64,000 bases of DNA from UBA1046 sp050945515 (GCA_050945515.1 JBMNTB010000005.1:43928-107927); one strand, 5' to 3'. Counted from the stretch's first letter, positions 36,120 to 44,559 are shown. Numbers and translations: made by a program. Notes: generated by a model not told the origin, from the letters alone.

Positions 36120-36163
36120 GGGGGGTGCCCAAATCACTTACTAAAGTTTTCTGAGACACCCCC
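36120..36163. repeat. IS-end-like inverted repeat, possible insertion scar
   Basis: GGGGGTG (36121-36127) and CACCCCC (36157-36163) face each other over 29 bases. The right end reads CTGAGACACCCCC, similar in style to IS termini that end in GAGACAGCCCC. Alternatively it is the tRNA operon terminator, since ACTTTCTT follows. Confidence 0.35.
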
Positions 36164-36194
36164 ACTTTCTTGCCCTCTTTTTGCCCACTCTAAC

Positions 36195-36395
36195 TTACTG
36201 ATAAGGAATCTCAACGGGACAACCAAGGAGAATCGTTATCGGCTTTCCCTCCAGTGCAGTTTTTTCGTATAAATTGAAAAACCCAGCCCTTCATAGGTAT
36301 CGCCCGCAACTTTAAGTGAATTAATCCCAATCACTCTTAGGTGAGACTCTTAGCCGGTATCCTTATGTTGTCGCCGGCCTCACGCGTGACACAGA
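36195..36395 (-). pseudogene. Decayed reading frame, C-terminal remnant
   Basis: On the minus strand one frame gives a protein-like C-terminus LYEKTALEGKPITILLGCPV...EIPYQ with stop TAA at 36195-36197. Joining it through the T5 run in GGGTTTTTCAA to a second frame continues upstream as INSLKVAGDTYEGLGF. This suggests a frameshifted, truncated gene. I do not recognise the protein. No start or ribosome site. Confidence 0.35.
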
Positions 36396-36437
36396 ATGGC
36401 GGTAATCTATTGTGTGACTATAGCATGAGATTAGGAT

Positions 36438-36443
36438 TATAAT
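36438..36443 (+). promoter_or_regulatory. -10 box candidate for the MalT/LuxR-type gene
   Basis: TATAAT about 83 bases before the start codon at 36526. A weak TGACTA 17 bases upstream (36415-36420) is the best -35. Confidence 0.4.
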
Positions 36444-36525
36444 AAAAGACAAGACATACAGAGATGTGAAATCCACGAAAAGTTATTCAAGTGCGCCTCG
36501 CACTCTTTAGCGAAAGGAGCTTTGT

Positions 36526-39057
36526 ATGGGATTTTCGCACTTAGGCAATACTTACATAACGCAGCGTCTAAAAGATAGGCTTTCAGAAATCGGAGATTAT
36601 CCGATTACAACCGTGATCGCTCCGATGGGATATGGAAAAACGACCGCCATCAAATGGTGGTCAACACGCAGAACGAAAAGCAACGAATCGTCTCTTTTTT
36701 TCAAGCAGATCATCGTGACGGATTCCGTTACGGAGTTTTGGACGGGCTTCTCCAAGATGTTCAGAGATTTTCCCGACCTTTACGAACAATTGGTGACACT
36801 TGCTTATCCGAGGGATGCTCAGTCACTTGCTATATGTTCAGAGATTTTGGGTGACGCTTTATCGAAATATGATGAGGATATTTACTTCATTATCGATGAT
36901 CTCCACATCCTACCCTCTAAGGTAATAACATCAATCGTTTTATTTTTCGCAAAAGAACTTCCAAAAAACATTCATATCGTACTCCTGTCACGAAATCAGA
37001 TTTTTAACGAAGAGGAGAAAATGAGGTTAGGACACCAACTTTACGAGATATCCGCTTACGATCTGAGATTATACACAGAGGAACTGTACGACTATGCAGA
37101 GTGGTGTGACGTCAATGCATCGGCACCGGAACTCGATGAACTGGCGACTTTAAGCGAAGGTTGGTTTTCCATCATATATCTGAATTTCAAATCGTATAGA
37201 AGAAACAAGAAATGGCTTTCAAGCTCTACCGACATTTATAGTTTAATTAACGAAGTGCTATTAGACCCTTTGAGTGAGGAGGAACGGGAGTTTTTAATCT
37301 TATTAGGAATAAGTAACGAATTTACCAAAGAGAAGGCCGCTTATCTATGGGCGGGAAGTGACACCTGCAGTGACATTGAGGAACTCTTAAACTCTTTTTC
37401 CAAAAACAATGCATTTATCACAAGGACAGATAACCTGTATCGTTACCACCACATGCTCCAGCAATGTGTCCGACACTATTTCTCTCAAAAACCGGCGGCA
37501 TACCAACAAAAGAGCTATACGCGCTTAGGCGATTGGTTTATGCAGGAGGAAGATTATGTCCCCGCCTATTATTCTTACGCAAGGGCGGAGAACTTCGAAA
37601 AGATTTTACTCTGCCTCGAGAAAGATAGAGCAAAAAGTTTAAATGCTGAACATGCGAAGGATTTTTTCTCTTGGATAGGCAACTGTCCGGAAGAAATACT
37701 TTTGCATTATCCCAGTGCCTTGACGGTTTGTATGGTTAAGATGTTCGCTTTCAATAATATTGCAGAACTGAAGCGTCTGAAAATACTTCTTCTGAAATCG
37801 CTCGATATAAATAAGACACTTTCAGACGAAGAAAAAAACAACCTCTTAGGTGACGCGGAGATTTCAGAGAGCTTTACCGCCTACAACAATATTTCCGCGA
37901 TGAGCGCATACCATAGAAGAGCCTGCGCACTTCTCGGGAGAACGACATACAGCATCGACCAGAAAGGCGCGTGGACATTTTCTGCGCCCTCAATTTTGAT
38001 GATGTATCACAGAGCAGTCGGTTATGCCGATAAAGAGAATGAAGAGATGAAAGAATGCATGCCGTACTATTATCAGGTGTCGGATGGTCACGGCAACGGA
38101 TCAGAACACGGTTTTGCGGCTGAACTCCATTATGTGCGCGGAGAATTCGTCGATGCCGATATTTCAAATAAGATGGCTATGTCAGCAGCGAAAAGAAAGA
38201 ATCAATTCAGCATTATGCTAACGAGTGAGTTTTTGAATATGCGGCTGGAGCTCTTGTGTGGCAACTTCGACAAAGTCAAAAAGAGCATGCAGTGTTTTTA
38301 TGCGCTACTCCGTAAGGAAAAACAATATACATTGCTGAACACTTTGGATATCTGCCAGATGTTTATCGCTTCCTTGCTGAACCGCCCTCAGGACACACCC
38401 GAGTGGCTGGCTGAAGGCAGGCTCTCCGAGACGCTCATGATGTTCCCTGCCATGCCAATGCTCCATACATATTACAATCAGATGCTTTTGGCAAAGGGCG
38501 AGTACACAGCCCTCATTGCAAGGAAAGAAGAGTGCGAAAAGCTATATGGCATTTTCAGCAATGTTCTGTGTCTGCTGTGGCTACATATTCAGCTTGCTGC
38601 TGCATTCGAAAAAATAGGCAGAGCGGAAGATGCGTTTGACGAATTAAAAATCGCTCTGCATTTGGCAATGCCGGACAAAATTTTGATGCCCTTTGCTGAA
38701 AACACACCCTATATCTCAAGACAGCTTATGGAGTTGAAAGAAGATAACGAATACGCGGAATATGTCGACAAGATATTCAATCTTTCAGAATTGGTTCAGG
38801 CGGGTAAGAATAAAATTCTCAGCGAGCATTTTGAAAAGCATGCGGATTATGGACTTTCGGAAAGGGAACTTGAAATTACAGAACTTGCCGCTCAGCGAAT
38901 GACTTCAGCAGAGATTGCAAAAAGGCTTCATCTCTCTCCCGGAACCGTTCGAAATCATCTTTCGCATATTTATGACAAAATGGGGATTTCTGGTACACAG
39001 AAAAATAAAAGGTTCGAACTTGAAAAGTTGTTGAAAGAACAGAAAACGCGTATCTGA
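36526..39057 (+). CDS. LuxR-family ATP-dependent (MalT/LAL-type) transcriptional regulator
   Basis: 843 residues. An N-terminal STAND-type ATPase has the P-loop APMGYGKTT (residues 32-40) and Walker B-like DIYFIIDDLHIL. The middle is helical, TPR-like. The C-terminus is a LuxR HTH: LSERELEITELAAQRMTSAE followed by IAKRLHLSPGTVRNHLSHIY. Such proteins bind an inducer and ATP, then activate nearby promoters. GAAAGGAGC precedes the ATG. It is the first intact gene of the accessory block and the only DNA-binding regulator near the RiPP operon, so it is the prime candidate to switch that operon on; this is inference. Confidence 0.88.
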   Translation: MGFSHLGNTYITQRLKDRLSEIGDYPITTVIAPMGYGKTTAIKWWSTRRTKSNESSLFFKQIIVTDSVTEFWTGFSKMFRDFPDLYEQLVTLAYPRDAQSLAICSEILGDALSKYDEDIYFIIDDLHILPSKVITSIVLFFAKELPKNIHIVLLSRNQIFNEEEKMRLGHQLYEISAYDLRLYTEELYDYAEWCDVNASAPELDELATLSEGWFSIIYLNFKSYRRNKKWLSSSTDIYSLINEVLLDPLSEEEREFLILLGISNEFTKEKAAYLWAGSDTCSDIEELLNSFSKNNAFITRTDNLYRYHHMLQQCVRHYFSQKPAAYQQKSYTRLGDWFMQEEDYVPAYYSYARAENFEKILLCLEKDRAKSLNAEHAKDFFSWIGNCPEEILLHYPSALTVCMVKMFAFNNIAELKRLKILLLKSLDINKTLSDEEKNNLLGDAEISESFTAYNNISAMSAYHRRACALLGRTTYSIDQKGAWTFSAPSILMMYHRAVGYADKENEEMKECMPYYYQVSDGHGNGSEHGFAAELHYVRGEFVDADISNKMAMSAAKRKNQFSIMLTSEFLNMRLELLCGNFDKVKKSMQCFYALLRKEKQYTLLNTLDICQMFIASLLNRPQDTPEWLAEGRLSETLMMFPAMPMLHTYYNQMLLAKGEYTALIARKEECEKLYGIFSNVLCLLWLHIQLAAAFEKIGRAEDAFDELKIALHLAMPDKILMPFAENTPYISRQLMELKEDNEYAEYVDKIFNLSELVQAGKNKILSEHFEKHADYGLSERELEITELAAQRMTSAEIAKRLHLSPGTVRNHLSHIYDKMGISGTQKNKRFELEKLLKEQKTRI

Positions 39058-39067
39058 TGTGTTCTAA

Positions 39068-39223
39068 TTGTCGAGTGCCGGCTTGCGAGTTCTGTTGGCC
39101 ACTCAGAAGAAAATGAATGACAAAGGCAGCATGGTTGTCCGCAGCGTCAATGGCTCAATAATGGAAGTCTTTGAGATCACAGGTTTTCTGAGCGTTTTGA
39201 CCGTCGAAAATGAAACAGAATGA
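39068..39223 (+). pseudogene. Truncated STAS anti-sigma-factor antagonist remnant
   Basis: The frame encodes 51 residues beginning LSSAGLRVLLATQKKMNDKG and continuing with GSIMEVFEITGFLSVLTVEN. This is the C-terminal half of a STAS (SpoIIAA/RsbV) domain, including the phospho-acceptor Ser region, and lines up with the intact protein at 56025-56321 (DFVSSAGLRVLLNVQKRMN). The first half is missing: the remnant begins 10 bases after the LuxR gene's stop. TTG 39068 could act as a start but gives an incomplete fold. It sits just upstream of the phosphatase expected to act on such a protein. Confidence 0.7.
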
Positions 39224-39295
39224 GGCCTTTTCGGAATCGACTTATTAGTGGAATCTGCTTCTATAATGCAGTCTTATAACATTTCGGAGCGAGAG

Positions 39296-41290
39296 ATGAA
39301 AAAATCATATAAGCTGTCAAACAAATTGATCGTTGGTTTCGTGCTGTTGGGCATCTTGATTTGTGCGGTAAGCATTGTTATTTCATATTTCAAATACAGA
39401 GCTACCGTGGGGAAAAAGCAGAACGATGTCGCTTATCGCATTGCCAACGTGGGACTTTCCTATGTGGATGGCGATGATATTGAACGGTATCTCGAAACCG
39501 GTCAGACCGATGAGGCTTATGAAATTATGGGCAGATATCTTTCTGAGTTGCGCGCCAACATGAATGTGAATCACCTCTTCATAGCCAAGCTGGAAGGAAT
39601 TGAACTTACTTATATTTTTGATGCGGACAATCCCGCGGATGAATTCGAACCGTTTCGACTGGGAGATAAGGGCAAAATCAATGCCAAATTTGAAAAGGAT
39701 ATCGGTAGAATCGCAAACGAAGGTGTGCGCGTCGACAACTACTTTTATTCGCGCAGCGAATTCGGTTATAATACCTCCGCCATCGTGCCGGTGTACAATT
39801 CGCAAGATGTTATCGTGGCGATACTGGTTGTAGAAATATCCATGGGGATACTGCAGTCTATCCTGACAGAGTTTGTCGTTTTTATCACCGCAGCTTCGGT
39901 GCTGATCATTGGCATCTTCATTGCTGTATATCTGACATATTTACAGCGAAAGGTGGTTTTGCCCATTCAGATCATGACCGATGAAACCGACGCATTTATC
40001 AAAAATGAAGCCGAAGTATCGGAGCGCCTCAGCAGCATTGTCACCGGGGACGAGATCGAACGGCTGGCAGGCGCCATCTATAAAATGCAAGTGGACATTA
40101 AAGAATACATCCACAATCAGATGTCGGTGGCCGTTGAGCGTGAACGTATCGTTGCCGAACTCGATATTGCCAGACAAATCCAGACCGGCATGCTGCCCTG
40201 CAGCTTCCCGGCTTTCCCGGACATACGGGAGATTGATCTTTATGCTTCCATGGTACCTGCGAGGAGAGTCGGTGGAGACTTTTATGACTTCTTCATGGTT
40301 GACGACCATAAACTGTGCTTCGTCATTGCGGATGTCTCCGGCAAAGGTATCCCCGCCGCTCTGTTTATGATGATGGCGAAGATTCTGATCAAAAACCAGG
40401 CACTTGCCGGTCTGCTCCCCGCAGAAATCTTCTCCAAGGTGAACAATCAACTTTGCGAAAATAATGATGCGAATATGTTTGTCACTGCCTGGATGGGAAT
40501 ATATGACATCCGAAGCGGCAGTCTTGCCAGTGTAAACGCCGGTCATAATCCTCCCCTTTTATGTCACCGGGATGGAAGATTTGAATTCTTCAAAGTGCCA
40601 AGCAATTTTGTGTTAGGTGGAATGGAAGATATCTCTTATCAATCTACCGAAACACAGCTCAGTGCGGGTGATACATTGTTTTTGCATACCGATGGAGTCA
40701 CGGAAGCAACGACTGACAATCTTGAGATATATGGAGAAAAGCGTCTGCAAATCGTCTTAAACAGACTGTCCGGCGGTCAGCCGCAGGAGATTTTAGAAGG
40801 AGTGACTGCTGACCTACAATTGTTTGTCAAAGACTCGCCACAGTTTGACGACATTACCATGCTGGCACTAAAAATTATGTTGCTCAAACCACCATCGCTG
40901 ACCGTCACATCGTCGGCAGAAAACTTCGCGGAGATGAGGTCATTTATCGACGATACGTTGGAAAAGACCGGTTGTTCGGAAAAGGTCCGGACACAGTTTC
41001 TGATCGCATCAGATGAGATTTTATCCAATATTTTCTTGTACAGCAAAAGCAACAGTGTAACTGTGGAAATTAAGACGGACGAAGACGAAACTGCCCTAAC
41101 GTTCTCTGATGACGGAATTCCCTTTGATCCGCTGAAAATAGAAGACCCGGACATTTATTTGCCCGCTGAAGAGCGTGAACCGGGTGGACTGGGGATTTTT
41201 ATCACAAAGAAACTGATGGATGAAGTGATCTACGAGTATCCGAATCAAAAGAACACACTGACCATCCGCAAGAAAACCTCTAATAATTAA
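39296..41290 (+). CDS. Membrane sensor - HAMP - PP2C (SpoIIE) phosphatase - HATPase fusion
   Basis: 664 residues. A helix (LIVGFVLLGILICAVSIVIS), an outside sensor of about 145 residues, a second helix (VVFITAASVLIIGIFIAVYL) and a HAMP linker lead to a PP2C/SpoIIE phosphatase: RRVGGDFYDFF, FVIADVSGKGIPAALFMM, NAGHNPPLL, LHTDGVTEA and FDDITMLAL. A C-terminal HATPase_c (RsbW-like) domain has the N box ASDEILSNIFLYSKS, DDGIPFDP and GGLGIFITKKL. It unites the two enzymes of a partner-switching module: a phosphatase and a kinase for STAS antagonists. Start ATG 39296 has GGAG six bases upstream. The expected STAS partner beside it is broken; the intact one is at 56025. Confidence 0.9.
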   Translation: MKKSYKLSNKLIVGFVLLGILICAVSIVISYFKYRATVGKKQNDVAYRIANVGLSYVDGDDIERYLETGQTDEAYEIMGRYLSELRANMNVNHLFIAKLEGIELTYIFDADNPADEFEPFRLGDKGKINAKFEKDIGRIANEGVRVDNYFYSRSEFGYNTSAIVPVYNSQDVIVAILVVEISMGILQSILTEFVVFITAASVLIIGIFIAVYLTYLQRKVVLPIQIMTDETDAFIKNEAEVSERLSSIVTGDEIERLAGAIYKMQVDIKEYIHNQMSVAVERERIVAELDIARQIQTGMLPCSFPAFPDIREIDLYASMVPARRVGGDFYDFFMVDDHKLCFVIADVSGKGIPAALFMMMAKILIKNQALAGLLPAEIFSKVNNQLCENNDANMFVTAWMGIYDIRSGSLASVNAGHNPPLLCHRDGRFEFFKVPSNFVLGGMEDISYQSTETQLSAGDTLFLHTDGVTEATTDNLEIYGEKRLQIVLNRLSGGQPQEILEGVTADLQLFVKDSPQFDDITMLALKIMLLKPPSLTVTSSAENFAEMRSFIDDTLEKTGCSEKVRTQFLIASDEILSNIFLYSKSNSVTVEIKTDEDETALTFSDDGIPFDPLKIEDPDIYLPAEEREPGGLGIFITKKLMDEVIYEYPNQKNTLTIRKKTSNN

Positions 41291-41426
41291 ATTCGCTTAA
41301 ACCTGCTCTCCCAATCTGCAAAAAACTAAAAAACAGTGACAAAAGGTCACACTACAAAAAGATTTATCCATGCCAAAATGATCCTAGGAGCCGATGCCTA
41401 CTTTTTTCATGGATGGGGATTAACAA

Positions 41427-41684
41427 ATGAAAAGAGAACCGATCTCAGAGGTAAAAGTACAGGACAACGGTGTTTTGCTGGTGAGTTTTGGCAGCGGCAA
41501 TTCAGTTACCTTGGATATGAAGCCGAGATTTAGCTCTTATCGTTTCGGAGTGCTCTCCCATCCAGATGTTTTTGCAAGTGCAGATACGGACGGTAATTTT
41601 ATCCACTGGCACAAGAACGGAATGGTGGTGGCAGAGTTAGGATATGGAGAAATCATGATCATGGTCCTCGGAGAAGCATATTGA
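41427..41684 (+). CDS. Small DUF2442-like protein
   Basis: 85 residues. ISEVKVQDNGVLLVSFGSGN and a later FIHWHKNGMVVAE resemble the small DUF2442 fold, a family of unknown function sometimes linked with toxin-antitoxin loci. No toxin partner is visible. After its TGA the same frame stays open for 45 more codons to TAG at 41820-41822, with protein-like sequence (KLTEWPEVSGEETWGYLHFK), so the gene may be the front part of a formerly longer one. Weak ribosome site. It directly precedes the YcaO gene. Confidence 0.5.
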   Translation: MKREPISEVKVQDNGVLLVSFGSGNSVTLDMKPRFSSYRFGVLSHPDVFASADTDGNFIHWHKNGMVVAELGYGEIMIMVLGEAY

Positions 41685-41825
41685 AACGGGACTACGTTAA
41701 CTGAAGTAGTTGTTAAATTAACGGAATGGCCAGAAGTATCAGGAGAAGAAACATGGGGATATTTGCATTTCAAAACAGTAGAAAAGGATCAGCATTTATT
41801 GCTTGGGGAAACAGGTGCGTAGCAT

Positions 41826-43682
41826 ATGAGCAAACAACAAAAACTGCGCTATAAAGACGCCACGCCTCAAGATACACTCACTTACATTAAGGAGATCCTT
41901 TCCGATGTCGGAGTCGAACTCTGTGAGCACTGGAACGATGAAAGCTCTATTGGAACTCATTCTCTCCGCGTCACCGTAAATGGTACCGAGATGGGCACGA
42001 ACGGCAAGGGCGTCACGCGCGAGTTCGCCAGAGCCAGTGCCTACGCCGAATTTATGGAGCGTTACCAGAATCTGCTTTTTGACTTCTGCTGCGTCTACTC
42101 CGATACATCTTACGGTTTCCGTCATTTCGAGGACGAACGGATCATGAGCGCTTTTGAGCTCGCGGCGCTGGATAATGCTTTCATGCGCATCTTCTATAAG
42201 GCGAGGGGACTGAGCCAAGATGCTTCCCTTATCGAAAAGGTGTCCGCTTTACGCATCGCCGACAAGACAGAGGAGTATATGCTCGGCGAGCCTAACAGGT
42301 ATGAAGTACGTCCTTTTTACAACATAACTAAAAAAAGGGTCGAGTATCTGCCCTACGTACTGGGGACACTGCACTGCGGCAGCAACGGGATGTGCGCCGG
42401 CAACTCCCCCGAGGAGGCGATGGTACAGGGATTATCCGAGATCTTCGAGCGTTACGTGCAAAAGCTTACCATCAAAAACAGGCTGTGCTTCCCCGACGTG
42501 CCTGACGAGGTCATTGCGAAGTATCCCTCTATCGAAACAATGTACAAAAAGCTCAAAGCCGTCACAGGCTATTATGTGGCAATAAAAGACTGCTCTATGG
42601 GCGGGAGATTTCCGGTAGCGGCCCTTCTGATCTCCAAAGAGGATTCCGGTCTTTTTGGTCTGAAGTTCGGTTCGCATCCGGATTTCGGCATCGCGATGGA
42701 ACGCACTTTGACTGAAGCCAGCCAAGGCTTGGACGTATTTCAGTACGCCAAGGGCAACGACGTGGACTTCAATAATACAGGCGTGGACGACGTCATCAAC
42801 ACCTACAACAGCTTCAAATTAGGAACTGCAAACTACCCTTACCAGATACTGGGTACGGAACCTGACTTTGAGTACGCGCCGATACCCGACACCTCGCAGA
42901 TGACCAACAAGGAGATACTGGACAGCATGGTGAGGCTGGTCGAGCGTGAAGGTTTCGAGGTCTGGGCGCGCGACGTGTCCTACTTAGGCTTCCCAAGCTA
43001 CTTCATGCTGGTGCCCGGCATGTCCGAGATATTCGAATTGAACGACATACACCTGCGCGCCTCCAACACCCGCTTCTATATCGCAAAATACCTGAATCGG
43101 CCCCAATTTCTCAATGATCGGATTTGTCGCTTGCTTATAGGCACACTGGAGTTCTGGTCGCCATCAATGCTTGACAATCAGATGCGAAATCACTACACGT
43201 ACTCGGTCAACTTTACTTTTCCCGGCGAGGAGGTAGGGCTCGGCTGGCTGTACCTGTCCTCAATGTGCCACATTTATCTTGGCGATTACGAAGGAGCAGC
43301 CACCCGCATGCGGCACCTTGTTTTTGCGATAAGAACGCAAGCTATAGATGAGCAAGACGAACAGCGCAAAAACCTAACGTTCTACTCCGCCGCATACCAT
43401 TACCTGACTGCGATGGCGAACATGAAAGATCACGAAAAAGCCATGGCCTACCTCAGGGTATTGTTTAACCGAGAGCTTTGCGACAGGCTGGATCACCTGT
43501 TCTGCGACAACAAGCAGATCCTGATAAAGCAGTATCCCGACCACGACGTCAGTGACAGCGAAAAATGCATAAGGGATCGCTGTTGTGATTATCAAGTCAT
43601 GCTGGACTTGTCGCGGAAGCTGAAGAAACGTCAGTTGGAAAACCCGATCAACCAAGAAAGTTTGTCTGCACTATTTAGTTAG
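41826..43682 (+). CDS. YcaO-family RiPP maturation enzyme
   Basis: 618 residues. YcaO ATP/Mg-binding motifs are visible: GKGVTREFARASAYAEFMER (residues 60-79, with S71, E75, E78, R79) and NSPEEAMVQGLSEIFERY (193-210, with E196/E197, Q201, E205, E208). A C-terminal helical, TPR-like region (YLSSMCHIYLGDYEGAATRM) follows, like E. coli YcaO. The chain ends NQESLSALFS, lacking the PxPxP tail typical of azoline-forming cyclodehydratases. No E1-like/ocin-ThiF or TfuA partner gene is present. YcaO enzymes activate backbone amides with ATP to make azolines, thioamides or amidines; which one here is unknown. It is followed by the precursor gene array. Confidence 0.88.
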   Translation: MSKQQKLRYKDATPQDTLTYIKEILSDVGVELCEHWNDESSIGTHSLRVTVNGTEMGTNGKGVTREFARASAYAEFMERYQNLLFDFCCVYSDTSYGFRHFEDERIMSAFELAALDNAFMRIFYKARGLSQDASLIEKVSALRIADKTEEYMLGEPNRYEVRPFYNITKKRVEYLPYVLGTLHCGSNGMCAGNSPEEAMVQGLSEIFERYVQKLTIKNRLCFPDVPDEVIAKYPSIETMYKKLKAVTGYYVAIKDCSMGGRFPVAALLISKEDSGLFGLKFGSHPDFGIAMERTLTEASQGLDVFQYAKGNDVDFNNTGVDDVINTYNSFKLGTANYPYQILGTEPDFEYAPIPDTSQMTNKEILDSMVRLVEREGFEVWARDVSYLGFPSYFMLVPGMSEIFELNDIHLRASNTRFYIAKYLNRPQFLNDRICRLLIGTLEFWSPSMLDNQMRNHYTYSVNFTFPGEEVGLGWLYLSSMCHIYLGDYEGAATRMRHLVFAIRTQAIDEQDEQRKNLTFYSAAYHYLTAMANMKDHEKAMAYLRVLFNRELCDRLDHLFCDNKQILIKQYPDHDVSDSEKCIRDRCCDYQVMLDLSRKLKKRQLENPINQESLSALFS

Positions 43683-43688
43683 TCAGGA

Positions 43689-43712
43689 TAAATCTGTAAA
43701 ACAACAGATTTA
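43689..43712 (+). repeat. Inverted repeat upstream of precursor 1
   Basis: TAAATCTGT and ACAGATTTA, 9-bp perfect arms around six bases, 36 bases before the start codon. Same element recurs before precursors 3, 4, 5 and 7. Confidence 0.75.
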
Positions 43713-43747
43713 AATAAAAAAATCATACGGTAAAAGGAGATTTTGTT

Positions 43748-44035
43748 ATGAAAACACCGAAAGGCGAAATCAGCGATTCCATTATCGCCCTTGCAAACGA
43801 CGAGGCCCTATTACAGAAGATTAGCGAGTGCAAAAACCATGAAGAAATGTACGAACTTGTAAAGGATCGTGTAGACATGCCCTTTGAGCAGTTTACCGCC
43901 GAAATGGATATTGCCGTCTCCTATATTCAGGAGATGGAGTCCGGCAAATTATCCGAATCTGACCTAGACGCTGTTGCCGGAGGGAAAGATCTCTCACAAT
44001 GGAATAATATCGTCGGACCCTGGACACACATCTAA
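43748..44035 (+). CDS. Nif11-type RiPP precursor 1
   Basis: 95 residues: a 79-residue Nif11-like leader (KISECKNHEEMYELVKDRVD; SESDLDAVAGG at its end) and a 16-residue core, KDLSQWNNIVGPWTHI. The core has two Trp and a His, no Cys, and is unlike the hydrophobic cores further on. Cleavage after GG would be done by the C39 peptidase-ABC protein at 51215. AAAGGAG precedes the ATG. First precursor after the YcaO gene, 65 bases downstream. Its leader is the most divergent together with precursors 2 and 10. Confidence 0.9.
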   Translation: MKTPKGEISDSIIALANDEALLQKISECKNHEEMYELVKDRVDMPFEQFTAEMDIAVSYIQEMESGKLSESDLDAVAGGKDLSQWNNIVGPWTHI

Positions 44036-44067
44036 TTTTAGATGATTTTGAAAAAGGAGATCTTATC

Positions 44068-44382
44068 TTGAAAACACCGAGAGGCGAAATCAGTGATTCT
44101 ATTATCTCCCTTGCCCATGACGATGTCCTGTTAGAGAAGATGAGTAAGTGCAAGAGTCTCGAAGAAGTTTACGCACTTGTAAAGGATCGGGTAGGCATAC
44201 CCTTTGAGCAGTTCGCCGCTGAAATGGACATTGCCCGCTCCTGCCTGAAAGATATGGATGCCGGCCTTTTAACCGAAGCCGATCTTGATATTATCGCCGG
44301 CGGCGAGGCAGCGGATTCCATGACAAGCAAGATTGCGTTAGAAAGACTAATTAATGTAGCAGCTTTATACCCACAGGTATAA
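44068..44382 (+). CDS. Nif11-type RiPP precursor 2 (TTG start)
   Basis: 104 residues with a TTG start, AAAGGAG upstream. Leader of 79 residues (KMSKCKSLEEVYALVKDRVG, ending ADLDIIAGG) and a 25-residue core beginning EAADSMTSKIALERL and ending YPQV. It is the odd one of the ten: the only one whose core does not begin with Lys, the only TTG start, and IIAGG in place of AVAGG. Possibly decaying or differently processed. Confidence 0.88.
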   Translation: MKTPRGEISDSIISLAHDDVLLEKMSKCKSLEEVYALVKDRVGIPFEQFAAEMDIARSCLKDMDAGLLTEADLDIIAGGEAADSMTSKIALERLINVAALYPQV

Positions 44383-44559
44383 GTCAAAGCACACCCCGTC
44401 AAGAGCTGGACGACGGAGTAAAAGTCTTTGGCTCAACCATATTGAACCGGCATCATGCGATACATCGCATTTTGCATAGAAGGGTTCCAAACGATCATCG
44501 GAACAAATCTGTTAAATGACAGATTTAAGTTAATTAATTATGAAGAAGGAGATCATATC
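44383..44559 (+). repeat. Intergenic repeat unit A (before precursor 3)
   Basis: Shares with units B and D the segment GAAGGGTTCCAAACGATCAT and the AAATCTGT/ACAGATTT element (44505-44526). At the place where the other units carry a TGCAGAACAC hairpin, it has a different hairpin, ATGCGA-TACA-TCGCAT (44455-44470). The 5' third is diverged. Confidence 0.65.
44505..44526 (+). repeat. Inverted repeat upstream of precursor 3
   Basis: AAATCTGT and ACAGATTT, 8-bp perfect arms with a six-base loop (TAAATG), 34 bases before the start codon. Confidence 0.75.

Larger units (their letters stand above)
36107..36525. other. 419-base boundary region between tRNA-fMet and the accessory block
   Basis: No intact gene. 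It holds the IS-like inverted repeat (36120-36163), a decayed minus-strand reading frame (about 36195-36395) and, at the right, the promoter region of the LuxR-type gene. Gene direction and content switch here from core metabolism to regulators and the RiPP operon. Confidence 0.6.

Noticed and set aside
35875..36144. Plus-strand open frame of 89 codons across the two tRNAs
   Set aside because: It covers both tRNA genes and their promoter; codons are a by-product of tRNA sequence.
41826..43682. Classical Cys-rich thiazole/oxazole (microcin B17 or thiopeptide-like) pathway
   Set aside because: No dehydrogenase, no E1-like partner, cores nearly without Cys and no Ser/Thr/Cys-dense segments.
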